Positions 53,382-62,023 of a stretch of 64,000 bases of DNA are shown one piece after another. Location: contig NZ_JAEUAV010000010.1 in assembly GCF_019511605.1 (NCBI RefSeq), forward strand, positions 62,001-126,000. The letters run 5' to 3'. A model generated the notes under the pieces. The model ran no database searches, was not told the origin of the DNA, and was given only the letters and a program-made list of their open reading frames with translations. The stretch comes from Paraburkholderia phenoliruptrix. Its GTDB lineage: Bacteria > Pseudomonadota > Gammaproteobacteria > Burkholderiales > Burkholderiaceae. The stretch's first letter is position 1, and each line of letters opens with the position of its first letter. The translations under genes were made by a program, and so were the position numbers.

Positions 53382-54413
53382 ATGCGCTGGAAAAAGACAC
53401 TGCAACTTGTCGACGTGCATTGCGAGGGCGAGATCGGCAAAGTCATCACGGCAGGCGTAGTCGGTATTCCCGGCGACACCATGCTGGACAAGATGAACTA
53501 CATCAACGAGGTCGACGACAGTTTGCGCAGGCTCGTCGTACTCGAGCCGCGAGGCTGTCTGCAGATGTCGGTCAATCTGCTGCTGCCGCCCACTCGCCCG
53601 GAAGCGCACGCCGGCTTCATCGTATTGCAGGCGGACAAGGCGCATCCCATGTCGGGCAGCAACGCGATCTGCGTGGTGACCGCATTGCTCGAGCTCGGCA
53701 TGGTCGAAATGCGGGAACCCGAAACCGTCGTGATTCTCGACACGCCGGCGGGGCTCGTGACCGCGCGCGCGAGCTGCGGGGACGGTCGCTGCACTGGGGT
53801 CTCGCTGGACATGGTGCCTTCGTTTGTCGAACGGTTGGACTTCGGGTTCGAGACGTCGCAGTTCGGCACCATCGAGGCCGATATCGCGTTTGGCGGTGTC
53901 TACTACGCGCTCGTCGACGTGGATCAGGTGGGCCTCGAGATTGCCCCGGAAAATGCGCGCCAGCTCGCCGAGCTCGGCGTGTCGCTCAAAGATGTGATCA
54001 ACCGGCAGATTCAGGTCCAGCATCCCCTCTATCCGCAGATCGATGAAGTCGCCTATGTGATGTTCCGCAAGCGCATCGGCGACGCGCTTTATCAGACCTG
54101 CACGACGCTGCCGCCTGGCCGGGTCGACAGGTCGCCGTGCGGAACGGGAAGTTCGGCGAATCTGGCCGCGCTCGCTGCACGCGGTCTTGTCGATGTCGGC
54201 AGCCGGCTCAAGTCGCGCTCGACGATTGGCGGCGAGTTCAACATCGAATTGCTTGGCTGGACAGAGGTGGGCGGCCGTCCGGCAGTGCTGCCGCGCGTGC
54301 AGGGAAGGGCATGGCTGTACGGCATCCAGCAGATCGGCGTCGATCCCGACGATCCGCTCGCGGCCGGCTTCATGCTGAGCGATACATGGGGCTCTGGTTT
54401 CCCGAAGGCCTGA
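53382..54413 (+). CDS. Proline racemase family, second paralogue (Ser/Cys)
   Basis: The 343-residue protein has the family fold ([36 protein letters not shown]), but the first catalytic cysteine is a serine: S91 in HPMSGSNAIC, with C253 kept. Ser/Cys members are known as 3- or 4-hydroxyproline epimerases, distinct from Cys/Thr trans-3-hydroxyproline dehydratases. It may widen the pathway to other hydroxyproline isomers. It is the last enzyme gene before the regulator. Confidence 0.82.
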   Translation: MRWKKTLQLVDVHCEGEIGKVITAGVVGIPGDTMLDKMNYINEVDDSLRRLVVLEPRGCLQMSVNLLLPPTRPEAHAGFIVLQADKAHPMSGSNAICVVTALLELGMVEMREPETVVILDTPAGLVTARASCGDGRCTGVSLDMVPSFVERLDFGFETSQFGTIEADIAFGGVYYALVDVDQVGLEIAPENARQLAELGVSLKDVINRQIQVQHPLYPQIDEVAYVMFRKRIGDALYQTCTTLPPGRVDRSPCGTGSSANLAALAARGLVDVGSRLKSRSTIGGEFNIELLGWTEVGGRPAVLPRVQGRAWLYGIQQIGVDPDDPLAAGFMLSDTWGSGFPKA

Positions 54414-54426
54414 GGCAGAGCGCGCG

Positions 54427-55191
54427 ATGATAAACTTGAATGCGCGCCCGTCCTTTCGGGCCTACGACGACGGCGGTGAAACGATGAGCAAGAGTACAGG
54501 CGAAACTGTGGGGACCGGACGCCGGCATGGGGGGCGTTACATCTATGAGGAGTTGCGCAAGCAGATTCTCACGCTGCAGCTGAAACCAGGCGCGCCGCTC
54601 GACGAAGTATCGCTCGCCGCCCAATTCGGTTTGTCCAGATCGCCCGTGCGCGACGCGCTGGCGCGGCTCATCAGCGAAGGTCTTGTGACAATTCTTCCGA
54701 ACCGCACAACGCTCGTCACGCCGTTTGAAATCGAAGAATTCCCGAAGTATATTTCCGCGCTCGATCTCATCCAGCGGGCAGTGACGCGGCTCGCCGCATT
54801 GCACCGCAGCGAGGCGGAGCTTGCGCGCATCCGCAAAGCGGACGACGTCTACATGCAGGCCGTCGAAAGCGGCGACTTTCAGGCGATGTCCGAGACCAAC
54901 AAGGCGCTGCATATGGCCATCGCGCATGCCGCAAATAATCCCTATTTCGTGGGCTATTATGAGCGGCTTCTCGGCGAAGGGCAGCGTCTGTTGCATCTGC
55001 ACTTCGACTTCACGGTCACGTCGCCGACCGCGTCCAAGCTGGGACGCGACCACGCCGATCTGATCGATGCGATTGCGCGCAAGGATGCCGACGCCGCCGA
55101 AAAGCTTGCGCACGAACACACCATGCTGTTCCAGAAGCGTTTCCTCGATTACATGCGTCAGAACATGACGGAATCGATGGCGGTTCTGTGA
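54427..55191 (+). CDS. GntR-family regulator with FCD domain
   Basis: The winged helix covers about residues 38-105 (YIYEELRKQILTLQLKPGAP, LSRSPVRDALARLISEGLVT), followed by an FCD effector domain with metal-binding His residues (NKALHMAIAHAANNPYF, HADLIDAIARKDADAAEKLA). Start 54427 follows GAGG by ten bases; ATG 54484 is also possible. It probably controls the hydroxyproline genes through the ATGYATACART sites. Confidence 0.88.
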   Translation: MINLNARPSFRAYDDGGETMSKSTGETVGTGRRHGGRYIYEELRKQILTLQLKPGAPLDEVSLAAQFGLSRSPVRDALARLISEGLVTILPNRTTLVTPFEIEEFPKYISALDLIQRAVTRLAALHRSEAELARIRKADDVYMQAVESGDFQAMSETNKALHMAIAHAANNPYFVGYYERLLGEGQRLLHLHFDFTVTSPTASKLGRDHADLIDAIARKDADAAEKLAHEHTMLFQKRFLDYMRQNMTESMAVL

Positions 55192-55683
55192 TTGGTATCA
55201 GCATCGGTACCGGCCACGCGACCACGCCCGTTGCAACCAGACCAAGATCATCATTGCTGTCCGCAATCGCTTCAGGCAGATCGCGAAGCGCCGACCACTC
55301 AAGCCGTCCAGCCATGGCCAGCGCGACGGTGACCAGGCGGCTCAGGTTCGCGCACATCTCCTTGCTTCATAGCGCAGCACACACATCGGCATCCTCCTTT
55401 TCAGGCGCTGACAGCTGCGCAGTCCGCCATGATGGGTCGCTAGCGCCTGCGCCAGCGTCGTACAACCAGAACGCCATTCGCCGACGCCTGCTTCCACGTC
55501 GATGCGGCCTGCGTTACGCGCGTCGTAAAGATCGACGAAGGCAGCCCATGCGCGAAATTCATGCGGTTCGGAGACCGCGCCAGGATGACGGTGACGGCTA
55601 GCGACGATAGTGGGCACGCGCGGTCTGAGACGGTCGACCAACGGGTCGTGCCTGCGCGGTGCTATCCCGAAGAAGCCGCGGTC

Positions 55684-55850
55684 ATGAGAGTACTCTTGAC
55701 CGGGGCTGCCGGATAAGTTGAAAGTGCGCTCGTCGAGCGCCCATTGCCCGACGTGATTGCTGGGGCCGGCGCCTTATCGGAACTTCTCTGATCGAAAAGC
55801 GAAGCAAAGTTGTCACCGGCCAAGGCCCTCGCACATGAGGTCGGAGCCTC
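55684..55850 (+). pseudogene. Fragment of an NAD-dependent epimerase/dehydratase-like gene
   Basis: The frame reads MRVLLTGAAG, TAA, VESALVERPLPDVIAGAGAL SELL, TGA. MRVLLTGAAG-x-V-x-SALVER matches the Rossmann start (GxxGxxGSxLVxxLL) of extended short-chain dehydrogenases with two stops. The rest of such a gene is not found. Short match, so the call is tentative. Confidence 0.4.
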
Positions 55851-55902
55851 CAAGATGTGGAGGCGGCGCGGACGACCTTTTGGTGATTCAAACGTTGGCC
55901 CC

Positions 55903-55937
55903 TTGGGCGCCCAAAACCGGCGCAAGCCTATCCTGCC
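55903..55937 (+). other. oriT: Candidate oriT core with nic-like sequence
   Basis: The 12-base palindrome TTGGGCGCCCAA (55903-55914) is followed 12 bases later by CCTATCCTGCC (55927-55937), which equals the core of the RP4 (IncP) nick region, YATCCTG|Y. It lies 670 bases upstream of traK-traL-traM-like genes, as oriT does in IncP plasmids, and a MOBP relaxase is present. A nine-base part of the motif also occurs by chance at 48639, so this needs testing. Confidence 0.4.
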
Positions 55938-56607
55938 ATCACTTTTGCAATATCGTTTTTCCGTTGCTTCGTTCGATGCTTTCCGTGAGGTCGGCGCGTC
56001 GAGTCTGCGAGGTCGTTCATGCCATTCCGTTAGCCACCGACAGAAAGTCTGCTCGCGTCGCCGGTCCGTGCAGATTGGCTGGTCGAGTTAAGTGCGTGAG
56101 GTCGGCACTGCGAGTTCGTTTCCTTGGGCGCTACGGTTCGTGAGTTCCGGGCCACGAATCTGAGAAGGGAATTCCCTCGCGTCGCTTCGATCGGCAGTCA
56201 CAGTTTGGCTGGTCGCAGTCAGATTTCGGCTCACTCCGGCACCTCGGTTTGCGATGTCCGGTTGGTCAGTCCGTATCGGTGCGACATGCAATCGGCGAGC
56301 GCGAACGCTGGCGTTTGTCGGCTTCATTCATCGCGGTTGTAGGTTTGGCGACCGTAGTTCGCGGTTTGTAGTGCCGGTAGTTTGCCGATAACCGTGCGGC
56401 AGTTTGCGGAGCCACCTGTCCAGTCTGCGCTCCTCGATCTTCGAAGTTGTTCGCTTGCAGAAAACCCGACAAAAATTTTTTCCGTTCCGTCAATTTCCGA
56501 CGTATTCCAAACGCTTCCGAAAGTGCAGTCGGCGCGCCGGATGGGGTATTGACGCGCCTTTTATTGATTCGCATGATGATCTCGAAGGTGACGTATGGGA
56601 GCGAATC

Positions 56608-57060
56608 GTGCCGGGTGCAAAGAGCTATACGCGGGCGCAGTGGGACGACTTTTTCCGTACGCTGGAAGCATTGCCCGAGAAACCCCGGAACGAGCAACGC
56701 GTCACGGTCAGCGACGCAATGAAAGAGAAGCGCGTGCAGATCGCAGCGACGCAAGCGAAGGGCTATACGCTCGAAGAGATCGTGCAGGAGGCCGAGCGGA
56801 AAGGGATCGATGTCAGCATCGGTGCGATCAAATATGCGTTGTATCGTCCAGCGCCTGCCGATGCAAACTCCGCGGTAACCGATACGCGAGGCAGCGGTAG
56901 AGGACAATCGCCGTCGGGTCGAAAGAAAGCGGAAAAGCGCGCAGGCAATGCGCGCGACGATACACGACAACAAAGGGAAAGGGGCGTAAATCAGCCGGGA
57001 TCGATGCAGATACAGGACGCGTTCTCGTTTGAGATCAGACCTGATATCGAAAACCTTTAG
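56608..57060 (+). CDS. TraK-like oriT-region protein
   Basis: A 150-residue basic protein beginning PGAKSYTRAQWDDFFRTLEA, with SDAMKEKRVQIAATQAKGYT, LEEIVQEAERKGIDVSIGAI and KYALYRP. The pattern (a helix region followed by a small DNA-binding-like unit) resembles RP4 TraK and StbA-type proteins. I chose GTG 56608 after GGGAG; the longer frame from 56404 looks non-coding. It is first in a traK-traL-traM-like operon. Confidence 0.6.
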   Translation: MPGAKSYTRAQWDDFFRTLEALPEKPRNEQRVTVSDAMKEKRVQIAATQAKGYTLEEIVQEAERKGIDVSIGAIKYALYRPAPADANSAVTDTRGSGRGQSPSGRKKAEKRAGNARDDTRQQRERGVNQPGSMQIQDAFSFEIRPDIENL

Positions 57061-57070
57061 GAAGTCGCGC

Positions 57071-57778
57071 ATGGATACGACCCAACCCATATTTCTAGTC
57101 GGCGGAAGCAAAGGCGGTGTCGGCAAAAGCATGGTGACGCTTTCTCTCGCAGATCACCTGCAGCGGCGGGATGCCCACGCCGTTCTGGTCGAAACGGATA
57201 CGTCGAATCCTGATGTCATGAAAGCGCTCCGGGATGAGATGAAATGCGCAGCGTATGACCTCGACGATGCGGATGGCTGGATCGGCTTCGTTAACTTTTG
57301 CGATATGCACAGGGGTGCTGCCGTGATCGTGAACACGGCAGCGCGCAATCAGACGGGAGTGGCCCGATATGGCGGGACACTGGCCCGGACGCTCGGTGAA
57401 CTGGAGCGGAAACTCGTCGTGCTGTGGGTGATCAACAGGCAGCGTGACAGTCTGGAGTTGCTGCACATCTTCGCGCAGACGTTCCCCGATACAGTAACCC
57501 ACGTCGTTCGCAACGGCTACTTCGGCACGCCCGACAAGTTCGCGCTGTATCAAGAATCGCAGCTTCGCAAATCGATCGAGACGAAGGGCCGATCGCTGGA
57601 TTTCCCTGATCTTGCGGACCGGGTTGCCGACGAGTTGCGTAGCCAACGTATCTCGATCCGAAAGGCGGCTGAGACAATGCAAATCGGGCAGCGCGCGGAG
57701 CTGTTTCGCTGGCGTGAGTTGTGCGACGCCATGTTCTCCACGGTGATCAGCACCGATGGGACAGACCGTGAGCAATAG
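57071..57778 (+). CDS. TraL-like ParA/MinD-type ATPase
   Basis: The 235-residue protein has the deviant Walker A GGSKGGVGKS at about 11-20, then LVETDTSNPDV and a VNTAARNQTG segment in place of Walker B. The size and position after traK match TraL of IncP plasmids and StbB-like ATPases. ATG 57071 follows AGGAAG. It is unlikely to be the ParA partner of the distant convergent parB, but this cannot be excluded. Confidence 0.72.
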   Translation: MDTTQPIFLVGGSKGGVGKSMVTLSLADHLQRRDAHAVLVETDTSNPDVMKALRDEMKCAAYDLDDADGWIGFVNFCDMHRGAAVIVNTAARNQTGVARYGGTLARTLGELERKLVVLWVINRQRDSLELLHIFAQTFPDTVTHVVRNGYFGTPDKFALYQESQLRKSIETKGRSLDFPDLADRVADELRSQRISIRKAAETMQIGQRAELFRWRELCDAMFSTVISTDGTDREQ

Positions 57779-58502
57779 GCGGTCAAGGCCCGTCGACCCG
57801 CTCATCGGCCTATTTCGTGAGGTGTCGGGCGATGTTCCGGACGAGGCCAGCCTGGCTCGTATGCGCCGGGTATCCGGCGCTCTGAATCTACGTGACAACG
57901 ATGCGCTATGGGCGATGATTGCCGTGCTCGAATACTACGCACGGCTATACGAGGCTATGCCCGAACGTATCCGATGGGCAAGCGAGGGAAGCCTCGAAGC
58001 CGCACGCCGGGAAGTCGGCGGTGCGACTGATGCATTAATGCAGCAACACCAGGATGCGCTTGAGCGATGCAAGGCGACGATCCAATTGGCGGAAAACCTG
58101 ATACAGGAACACGAGGCGCGGTATCGGGCGGCGCTGGCGAGCGTGAATGAGACGGCGATGACGGCCTTGATCGAACGCATGTCGACTCGGGTTTCGCGCG
58201 TGGCAGGTAACCGGCTGATCGGTGCGGCGGCGGCTTCGGCACGCGAGCAACGTGAGCGATTGGACGGCACCATTACCACATTCGAACGGGCGGTCGAGGC
58301 GTCGGAGGCGCGGGTGGAGGCGATGGCGACTCGCATGGAAGAGGGTTTCGTGCGCTTGATGCATCGGTTATTGGTGGTTGGCGGTGCCGCGCTCTGCCTG
58401 TTACTGGTTCTCGGCGGGGGCGCAGGTTGGTGGATTGTGTGTCATTTGGCAGGCGCGGACTGTCGTGCAGTGCAGGTTCGGCAGGCAGACGGCGGGCCCT
58501 AA
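57756..58502 (+). CDS. TraM-like protein with coiled coil and C-terminal membrane helix
   Basis: A 248-residue protein with long helical coiled-coil stretches (about 85-205) and one hydrophobic helix near the end (RLLVVGGAALCLLLVLGGGA). It overlaps traL; GTG 57768 is an alternative start. Third position and coiled-coil character fit the TraM slot of IncP-like operons, but homology to TraM itself is not obvious. Confidence 0.55.
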   Translation: MGQTVSNRRSRPVDPLIGLFREVSGDVPDEASLARMRRVSGALNLRDNDALWAMIAVLEYYARLYEAMPERIRWASEGSLEAARREVGGATDALMQQHQDALERCKATIQLAENLIQEHEARYRAALASVNETAMTALIERMSTRVSRVAGNRLIGAAAASAREQRERLDGTITTFERAVEASEARVEAMATRMEEGFVRLMHRLLVVGGAALCLLLVLGGGAGWWIVCHLAGADCRAVQVRQADGGP

Positions 58503-58518
58503 AGGGCGCTGCCGTCTG
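58486..58518. terminator. Nested hairpin between convergent traM-like and parB genes
   Basis: CAGACGGC (58486-58493) pairs with GCCGTCTG (58511-58518), enclosing an inner GCCC/GGGC stem; it covers the last codons of the traM-like gene. A second stem CGCCC-TCGC-GGGCG lies at 58525-58538. Without T-runs, they could still serve as a bidirectional terminator. Confidence 0.5.
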
Positions 58519-58550
58519 ATGTGTCGCCCTCGCGGGCGCAAGGGTCTACG

Positions 58551-60794
58551 TTAGTCGGTGCGCGAGACAGCTTGCGGTGAGTTCAGCGTAGTGGCGGTTG
58601 GGAAGGGCCACGGCAGCTGCCCGGTGCGGGTGGCGGAAGGCGCTTCGGGATCGCGAGGTGTATTGTTAACGTGCTTGTCGCCGTCGCCAGTATCCGACTC
58701 AGCATCGGCATCGTCGTCGCCCTCTGCATTGCCGCCATCTTCCGCAGTACCGGTCTCGTCCTCATCCTCGTTGTCCTCGCGGACAGCCCACGACGGCATG
58801 GCCGGGGTGTCGCGGTCGGTGAGGATTTCCGGGAGCCATGCGACGTTGGCGAGGCGCAGTTCGGCTTCGGCAGCGGCGTCGGCCTTTTTCATCTTCGCGA
58901 GGTCGGCGGCCACCTTTGGTGACACGGCGGCGGACACGACCTCGGCGATGCGAGCCTTGCTGACATGGTCGAAATACGTGATGCGGTTTGCCTTCCAGTA
59001 CCTGGTCATATCGAGGTTCAGCGCATCCGCGAGCGCATTGATTGCAAGCGGCTTTTCCTCGCCCGCGATGCCGTCCAGCAGCGTCCCGGTGCAGAACGCG
59101 AGCAGATCGAGCAACGTCGTGCCGGGGTCTTGCTGGATCAACCAAGGGAGCAGGTCGGATCGTTTCGTCGGCAGTTCCTCGACCCACCGTGCGCGCTGCG
59201 CTTCGATAGCATTCCATGCTTGACTCTCGGGCAGGTCGTCTGCCGCACGCAGCAGCCGGTCGTGATTGTTTTCTCCGGACAGTGTCAGATAGTCCGGCGC
59301 GGACGTATAGCCATAGTGCTCGGGCAGCGCCTGCGGGATCAGATGCCGCAGCAGCGCTGCCAGCGCAACGGTCGGCTGTGCGACCAATTCCGCGTGGATA
59401 GCGGCGGCGCGGTGCGCGGTCAGTCGCTGGCAGAGCTTCGAACTGTGGACGGGTTTGGCCTTTGGATCCTTCATGTCCGCTTTGTCGGGGGCGTCGGCTG
59501 CGGGCACACCGGTGACGGTCGCACCTGCCGCGTCCAGCGCCGCGCTGTTCTCGCGCCGCACGAGGCCCCGTTCAACGGTGAGTTCGCCTTGTGCGCCGAC
59601 GATCACGTATGCGCCAGCCTCCGCCATCTGTGACGTATCCCACAGGACGGCGTGGCTTTCGATCGCCGTGATTGCGGCACTCGTTCGCTCGATTTCGAGG
59701 TCGAGGCGTTCCGCTTCTTCGTAGGCGTTTTCATCGTCGTCCGACAGTGCGTCAAGCGTTTCGGCGAGTTCATCGCGCTGCGCCGTAAGCACGTCGATAT
59801 GGCGCTGCTCGTCCTCGGTGTACGGGCGGTGAACCGGTTGCAATCTGCCGTAGCGGTTCAGTTCGAGCACATCGCGCTCGACACGCGTTTCGATCCAGCC
59901 CCAGCCTTCGGCGCGGACTTCCTCGGCGGCGGCGTCAAGCTTCTGTGCGACCAAGCGTTGCAGCAGGTCGGCGTCGGCGATGTAGCCCGCGTTTTCGTCG
60001 TCGCTGAACAGATCGCGGCGTACGTAGCCACCTGCTGCCTCGTAGGCGGGGAGGCCAACGAAACGCACCAGACGGCTTCGGCTCGCGTCGATCTCGGCAC
60101 GCGTGATTGCCTGCCGCAAATAGTGCGGCTGACGCTGCCACTCGTTTGCCTCAAACCAGAGGCGTTCCTGTGTTTCGTGGTCGTCAGCGAGGGCAAGCGC
60201 TGACAGTTGGTCTAGCGTGATTGCGTCCTCGCGCAGCAGCGCAAGCAGCTTAGGCGATACGTTGGCGAGCTTTATGCGCCGCCTAACGGTGATGGGCGAG
60301 GCGGAAAATAGGGCGGCGATGTAATCGACGCTGCGACCTTCCTCGGCCAGCATCCGATACGCACGCAACACGTCGAAGGGATCCAGTCCCTCTCGCGCAC
60401 TGTTCTCGATTAGCGAAATCGCGAGCGCTTCGCCTTCGCTAACGATCCGAACGGGTACCGGATAGTCGGCGGCGATATGCTCTTGCTCGAACAGCAGGTC
60501 GAGTGCCGCTTCTCGACGCTGACCCGCACAGACGCCGTATTTGCGGTGTTTTCCGCGCGAGCCTTTGATTTCATGGACGACGAGGTTTTGCAGCAACCCT
60601 TTCGCGCGGATGTTGGCGGCCAGCCCTGCGATGCCAGCGAGAGACTTGGTGCGAACGTTCAGCGGTGAGCGCCGCAGGCTCGAATACGGCACGGTCACGA
60701 CTGGCTGCTCGTCGCCGAAATTCGTTTCGAGCACGATTGCTGATTCAGCGGCTCCATTGGGGATGCTGACGGTGTTGACATTTTGGGCTTGCAT
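58551..60794 (-). CDS. parB: Large plasmid ParB-family protein
   Basis: The 747-residue protein has the ParB N-terminal domain (VPYSSLRRSPLNVRTKSLAG, KYGVCAGQRREAALDLLFEQ, ALAISLIENSAREGLDPFDV) and the central KorB-like HTH (VDYIAALFSASPITVRRRIK). A long accessory part and an acidic C-terminus follow (residues 690-720 rich in Glu/Asp). Such extra-long ParB proteins occur on plasmids and ICEs with DUF932 genes. No ParA of the usual type is adjacent. Confidence 0.88.
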   Translation of the reverse strand: MQAQNVNTVSIPNGAAESAIVLETNFGDEQPVVTVPYSSLRRSPLNVRTKSLAGIAGLAANIRAKGLLQNLVVHEIKGSRGKHRKYGVCAGQRREAALDLLFEQEHIAADYPVPVRIVSEGEALAISLIENSAREGLDPFDVLRAYRMLAEEGRSVDYIAALFSASPITVRRRIKLANVSPKLLALLREDAITLDQLSALALADDHETQERLWFEANEWQRQPHYLRQAITRAEIDASRSRLVRFVGLPAYEAAGGYVRRDLFSDDENAGYIADADLLQRLVAQKLDAAAEEVRAEGWGWIETRVERDVLELNRYGRLQPVHRPYTEDEQRHIDVLTAQRDELAETLDALSDDDENAYEEAERLDLEIERTSAAITAIESHAVLWDTSQMAEAGAYVIVGAQGELTVERGLVRRENSAALDAAGATVTGVPAADAPDKADMKDPKAKPVHSSKLCQRLTAHRAAAIHAELVAQPTVALAALLRHLIPQALPEHYGYTSAPDYLTLSGENNHDRLLRAADDLPESQAWNAIEAQRARWVEELPTKRSDLLPWLIQQDPGTTLLDLLAFCTGTLLDGIAGEEKPLAINALADALNLDMTRYWKANRITYFDHVSKARIAEVVSAAVSPKVAADLAKMKKADAAAEAELRLANVAWLPEILTDRDTPAMPSWAVREDNEDEDETGTAEDGGNAEGDDDADAESDTGDGDKHVNNTPRDPEAPSATRTGQLPWPFPTATTLNSPQAVSRTD

Positions 60795-60924
60795 GATCGA
60801 CTCCGGAAAGTTGGAAAGAGGGTGCCGGGCCAGTGCGGTGCGAATGCGTCAGAACGTGACCCGACGGGCGTTCCGGCGCAAAGGCCGAGAAGCGGGGCAG
60901 CGTGGGTGCGCCGCCCCGGAGTCG

Positions 60925-61758
60925 CTACGCCTTCATCTGGCGCATGGCGTCGGCGAGCATCCACAGGGCGCGGTTGAGCTTCACGTTCTGGTCGATACCG
61001 GTGATCGGACGCGTGGACATGGAGCGACCCGAGCGCGAGCGTCCATGCAGCCCCCCCTTCGTGAGGTTTTCCTGCACGCGGTTGAAGACGGTCCAAAGGT
61101 CGTCGCGGCGATCCTCGAATCGACGCGGGGCGAGCAACTGGCTGTCGGTAATGGGGGCGGGCGCTTCAGCGTCGGTCGGGTCGTAGCGCAGCGCGAGGGC
61201 CGAACGGGCGAACGCGTGTTGTTCGTCGCGGTCGAGCGTCACAGCGCGCATGCCGTCCTTTTGCTCGCGGATCAGGTCGAAGCCGTCGAGCACGTCGAAG
61301 GCACCGTTAATCACGTTTTGCACAACGTTGCCTTTGTGCGGCACACGGATATCGGCGATGTTGTCGCCGGCTACCATGCCGTTTTGGCACACAAACCGGA
61401 ATGTGCCTGCGAGCATCTGATAACTGCTCGTGCCATCGTGCGAGTTCAGCATTACGATTTCATCGGCTTCCTCGCCGGTGATCTGATCGGCATGACGTAG
61501 CCGGAGCATATGCTTGGTGAATTCGCGCTTGCCCTCATCACGCACTCGGGTCTGGCAGATCATGAACGGCTGAAAGCCTTCGCTGCGGAGGCCACGCAGC
61601 ACCTCGATGGTGGGAATGTAGGTGTAGCGCTCGGAGCGGCTCTCGTGCTTGCCGTCCGCGAAAATGGAGGGCGCAACGCGGCGAATCTGGTCGTCTGAGA
61701 GGGGCGTGTCAGCGCGCAGCATCGGGGAGCCGTAACGGAAAGAGGAAGCGAGTTGCAT
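60925..61758 (-). CDS. DUF932 plasmid/phage-like protein
   Basis: The 277-residue protein shows the DUF932 pattern: SERYTYIPTIEVLRGLRSEG, REFTKHMLRLRHADQI, EIVMLNSHDGTSSYQMLAGT and FRFVCQNGMVAGD. I chose ATG 61758 (MQLASSFRYGS), preceded by GGAG. Function unknown; it regularly accompanies long ParB proteins on plasmids. A very long inverted repeat lies 112 bases upstream. Confidence 0.82.
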   Translation of the reverse strand: MQLASSFRYGSPMLRADTPLSDDQIRRVAPSIFADGKHESRSERYTYIPTIEVLRGLRSEGFQPFMICQTRVRDEGKREFTKHMLRLRHADQITGEEADEIVMLNSHDGTSSYQMLAGTFRFVCQNGMVAGDNIADIRVPHKGNVVQNVINGAFDVLDGFDLIREQKDGMRAVTLDRDEQHAFARSALALRYDPTDAEAPAPITDSQLLAPRRFEDRRDDLWTVFNRVQENLTKGGLHGRSRSGRSMSTRPITGIDQNVKLNRALWMLADAMRQMKA

Positions 61759-61869
61759 GGCAATCTCCACAGTCAAGGTTGAGGACCTGAACCGGGCGTG
61801 GGGATGTGACTTGCCGTTGTGGCTGGACACCTCCCGGTGGAACTCGGGGTTGGCTTTACTGCCGCCAGG

Positions 61870-62023
61870 CTCCCGGGTTCCCGCCCGTGCGACTGGAGGA
61901 GCCGATAGCGGGCAGGCGTCAAGGAAAAAAGGCGAGGGAGGGGTGCGGGCAACACGGTCCCTCGCCCCTTGATGCCTGCCCGCTATCGGCTACGGTCGCG
62001 GGTCAAGGGCGGGAACCAGGGAG
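61870..62023. repeat. Very long nested inverted repeat upstream of the DUF932 gene
   Basis: Three nested pairs share one axis. Outer: CTCCCGGGTTCCCGCCCGTG (61870-61889) with its near complement ending at 62023. Middle: 24 bases at 61901-61924 with 61967-61990, one mismatch. Inner: GGCGAGGGA (61931-61939) with TCCCTCGCC (61958-61966). As RNA this would form a hairpin of more than 50 paired bases in the DUF932 leader; as DNA it could be a cruciform, a protein-binding site or an origin element. Confidence 0.75.

Larger units (their letters stand above)
55192..56607. other. Large gap between hydroxyproline island and traK-like gene
   Basis: I see no intact gene. It contains an epimerase-like fragment (55684-55850) and the candidate oriT core (55903-55937). 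From 55980 to 56460 there are many short imperfect repeats (CGTGAGGTCGGC at about 55984 and 56094; TTGGCTGGTCG at about 56076 and 56206; AGTTTGCSG at about 56389 and 56401) that look like a relaxosome-binding or regulatory region. Confidence 0.5.

Noticed and set aside
55342..55641. Minus-strand open frame with some protein-like stretches
   Set aside because: No motif that I can assign and no start signal; left within the gap description.
57071..57778. Reading the ParA-like ATPase as the partition partner of ParB
   Set aside because: It is convergent to parB, sits between traK- and traM-like genes and has TraL size; the transfer role is more likely.
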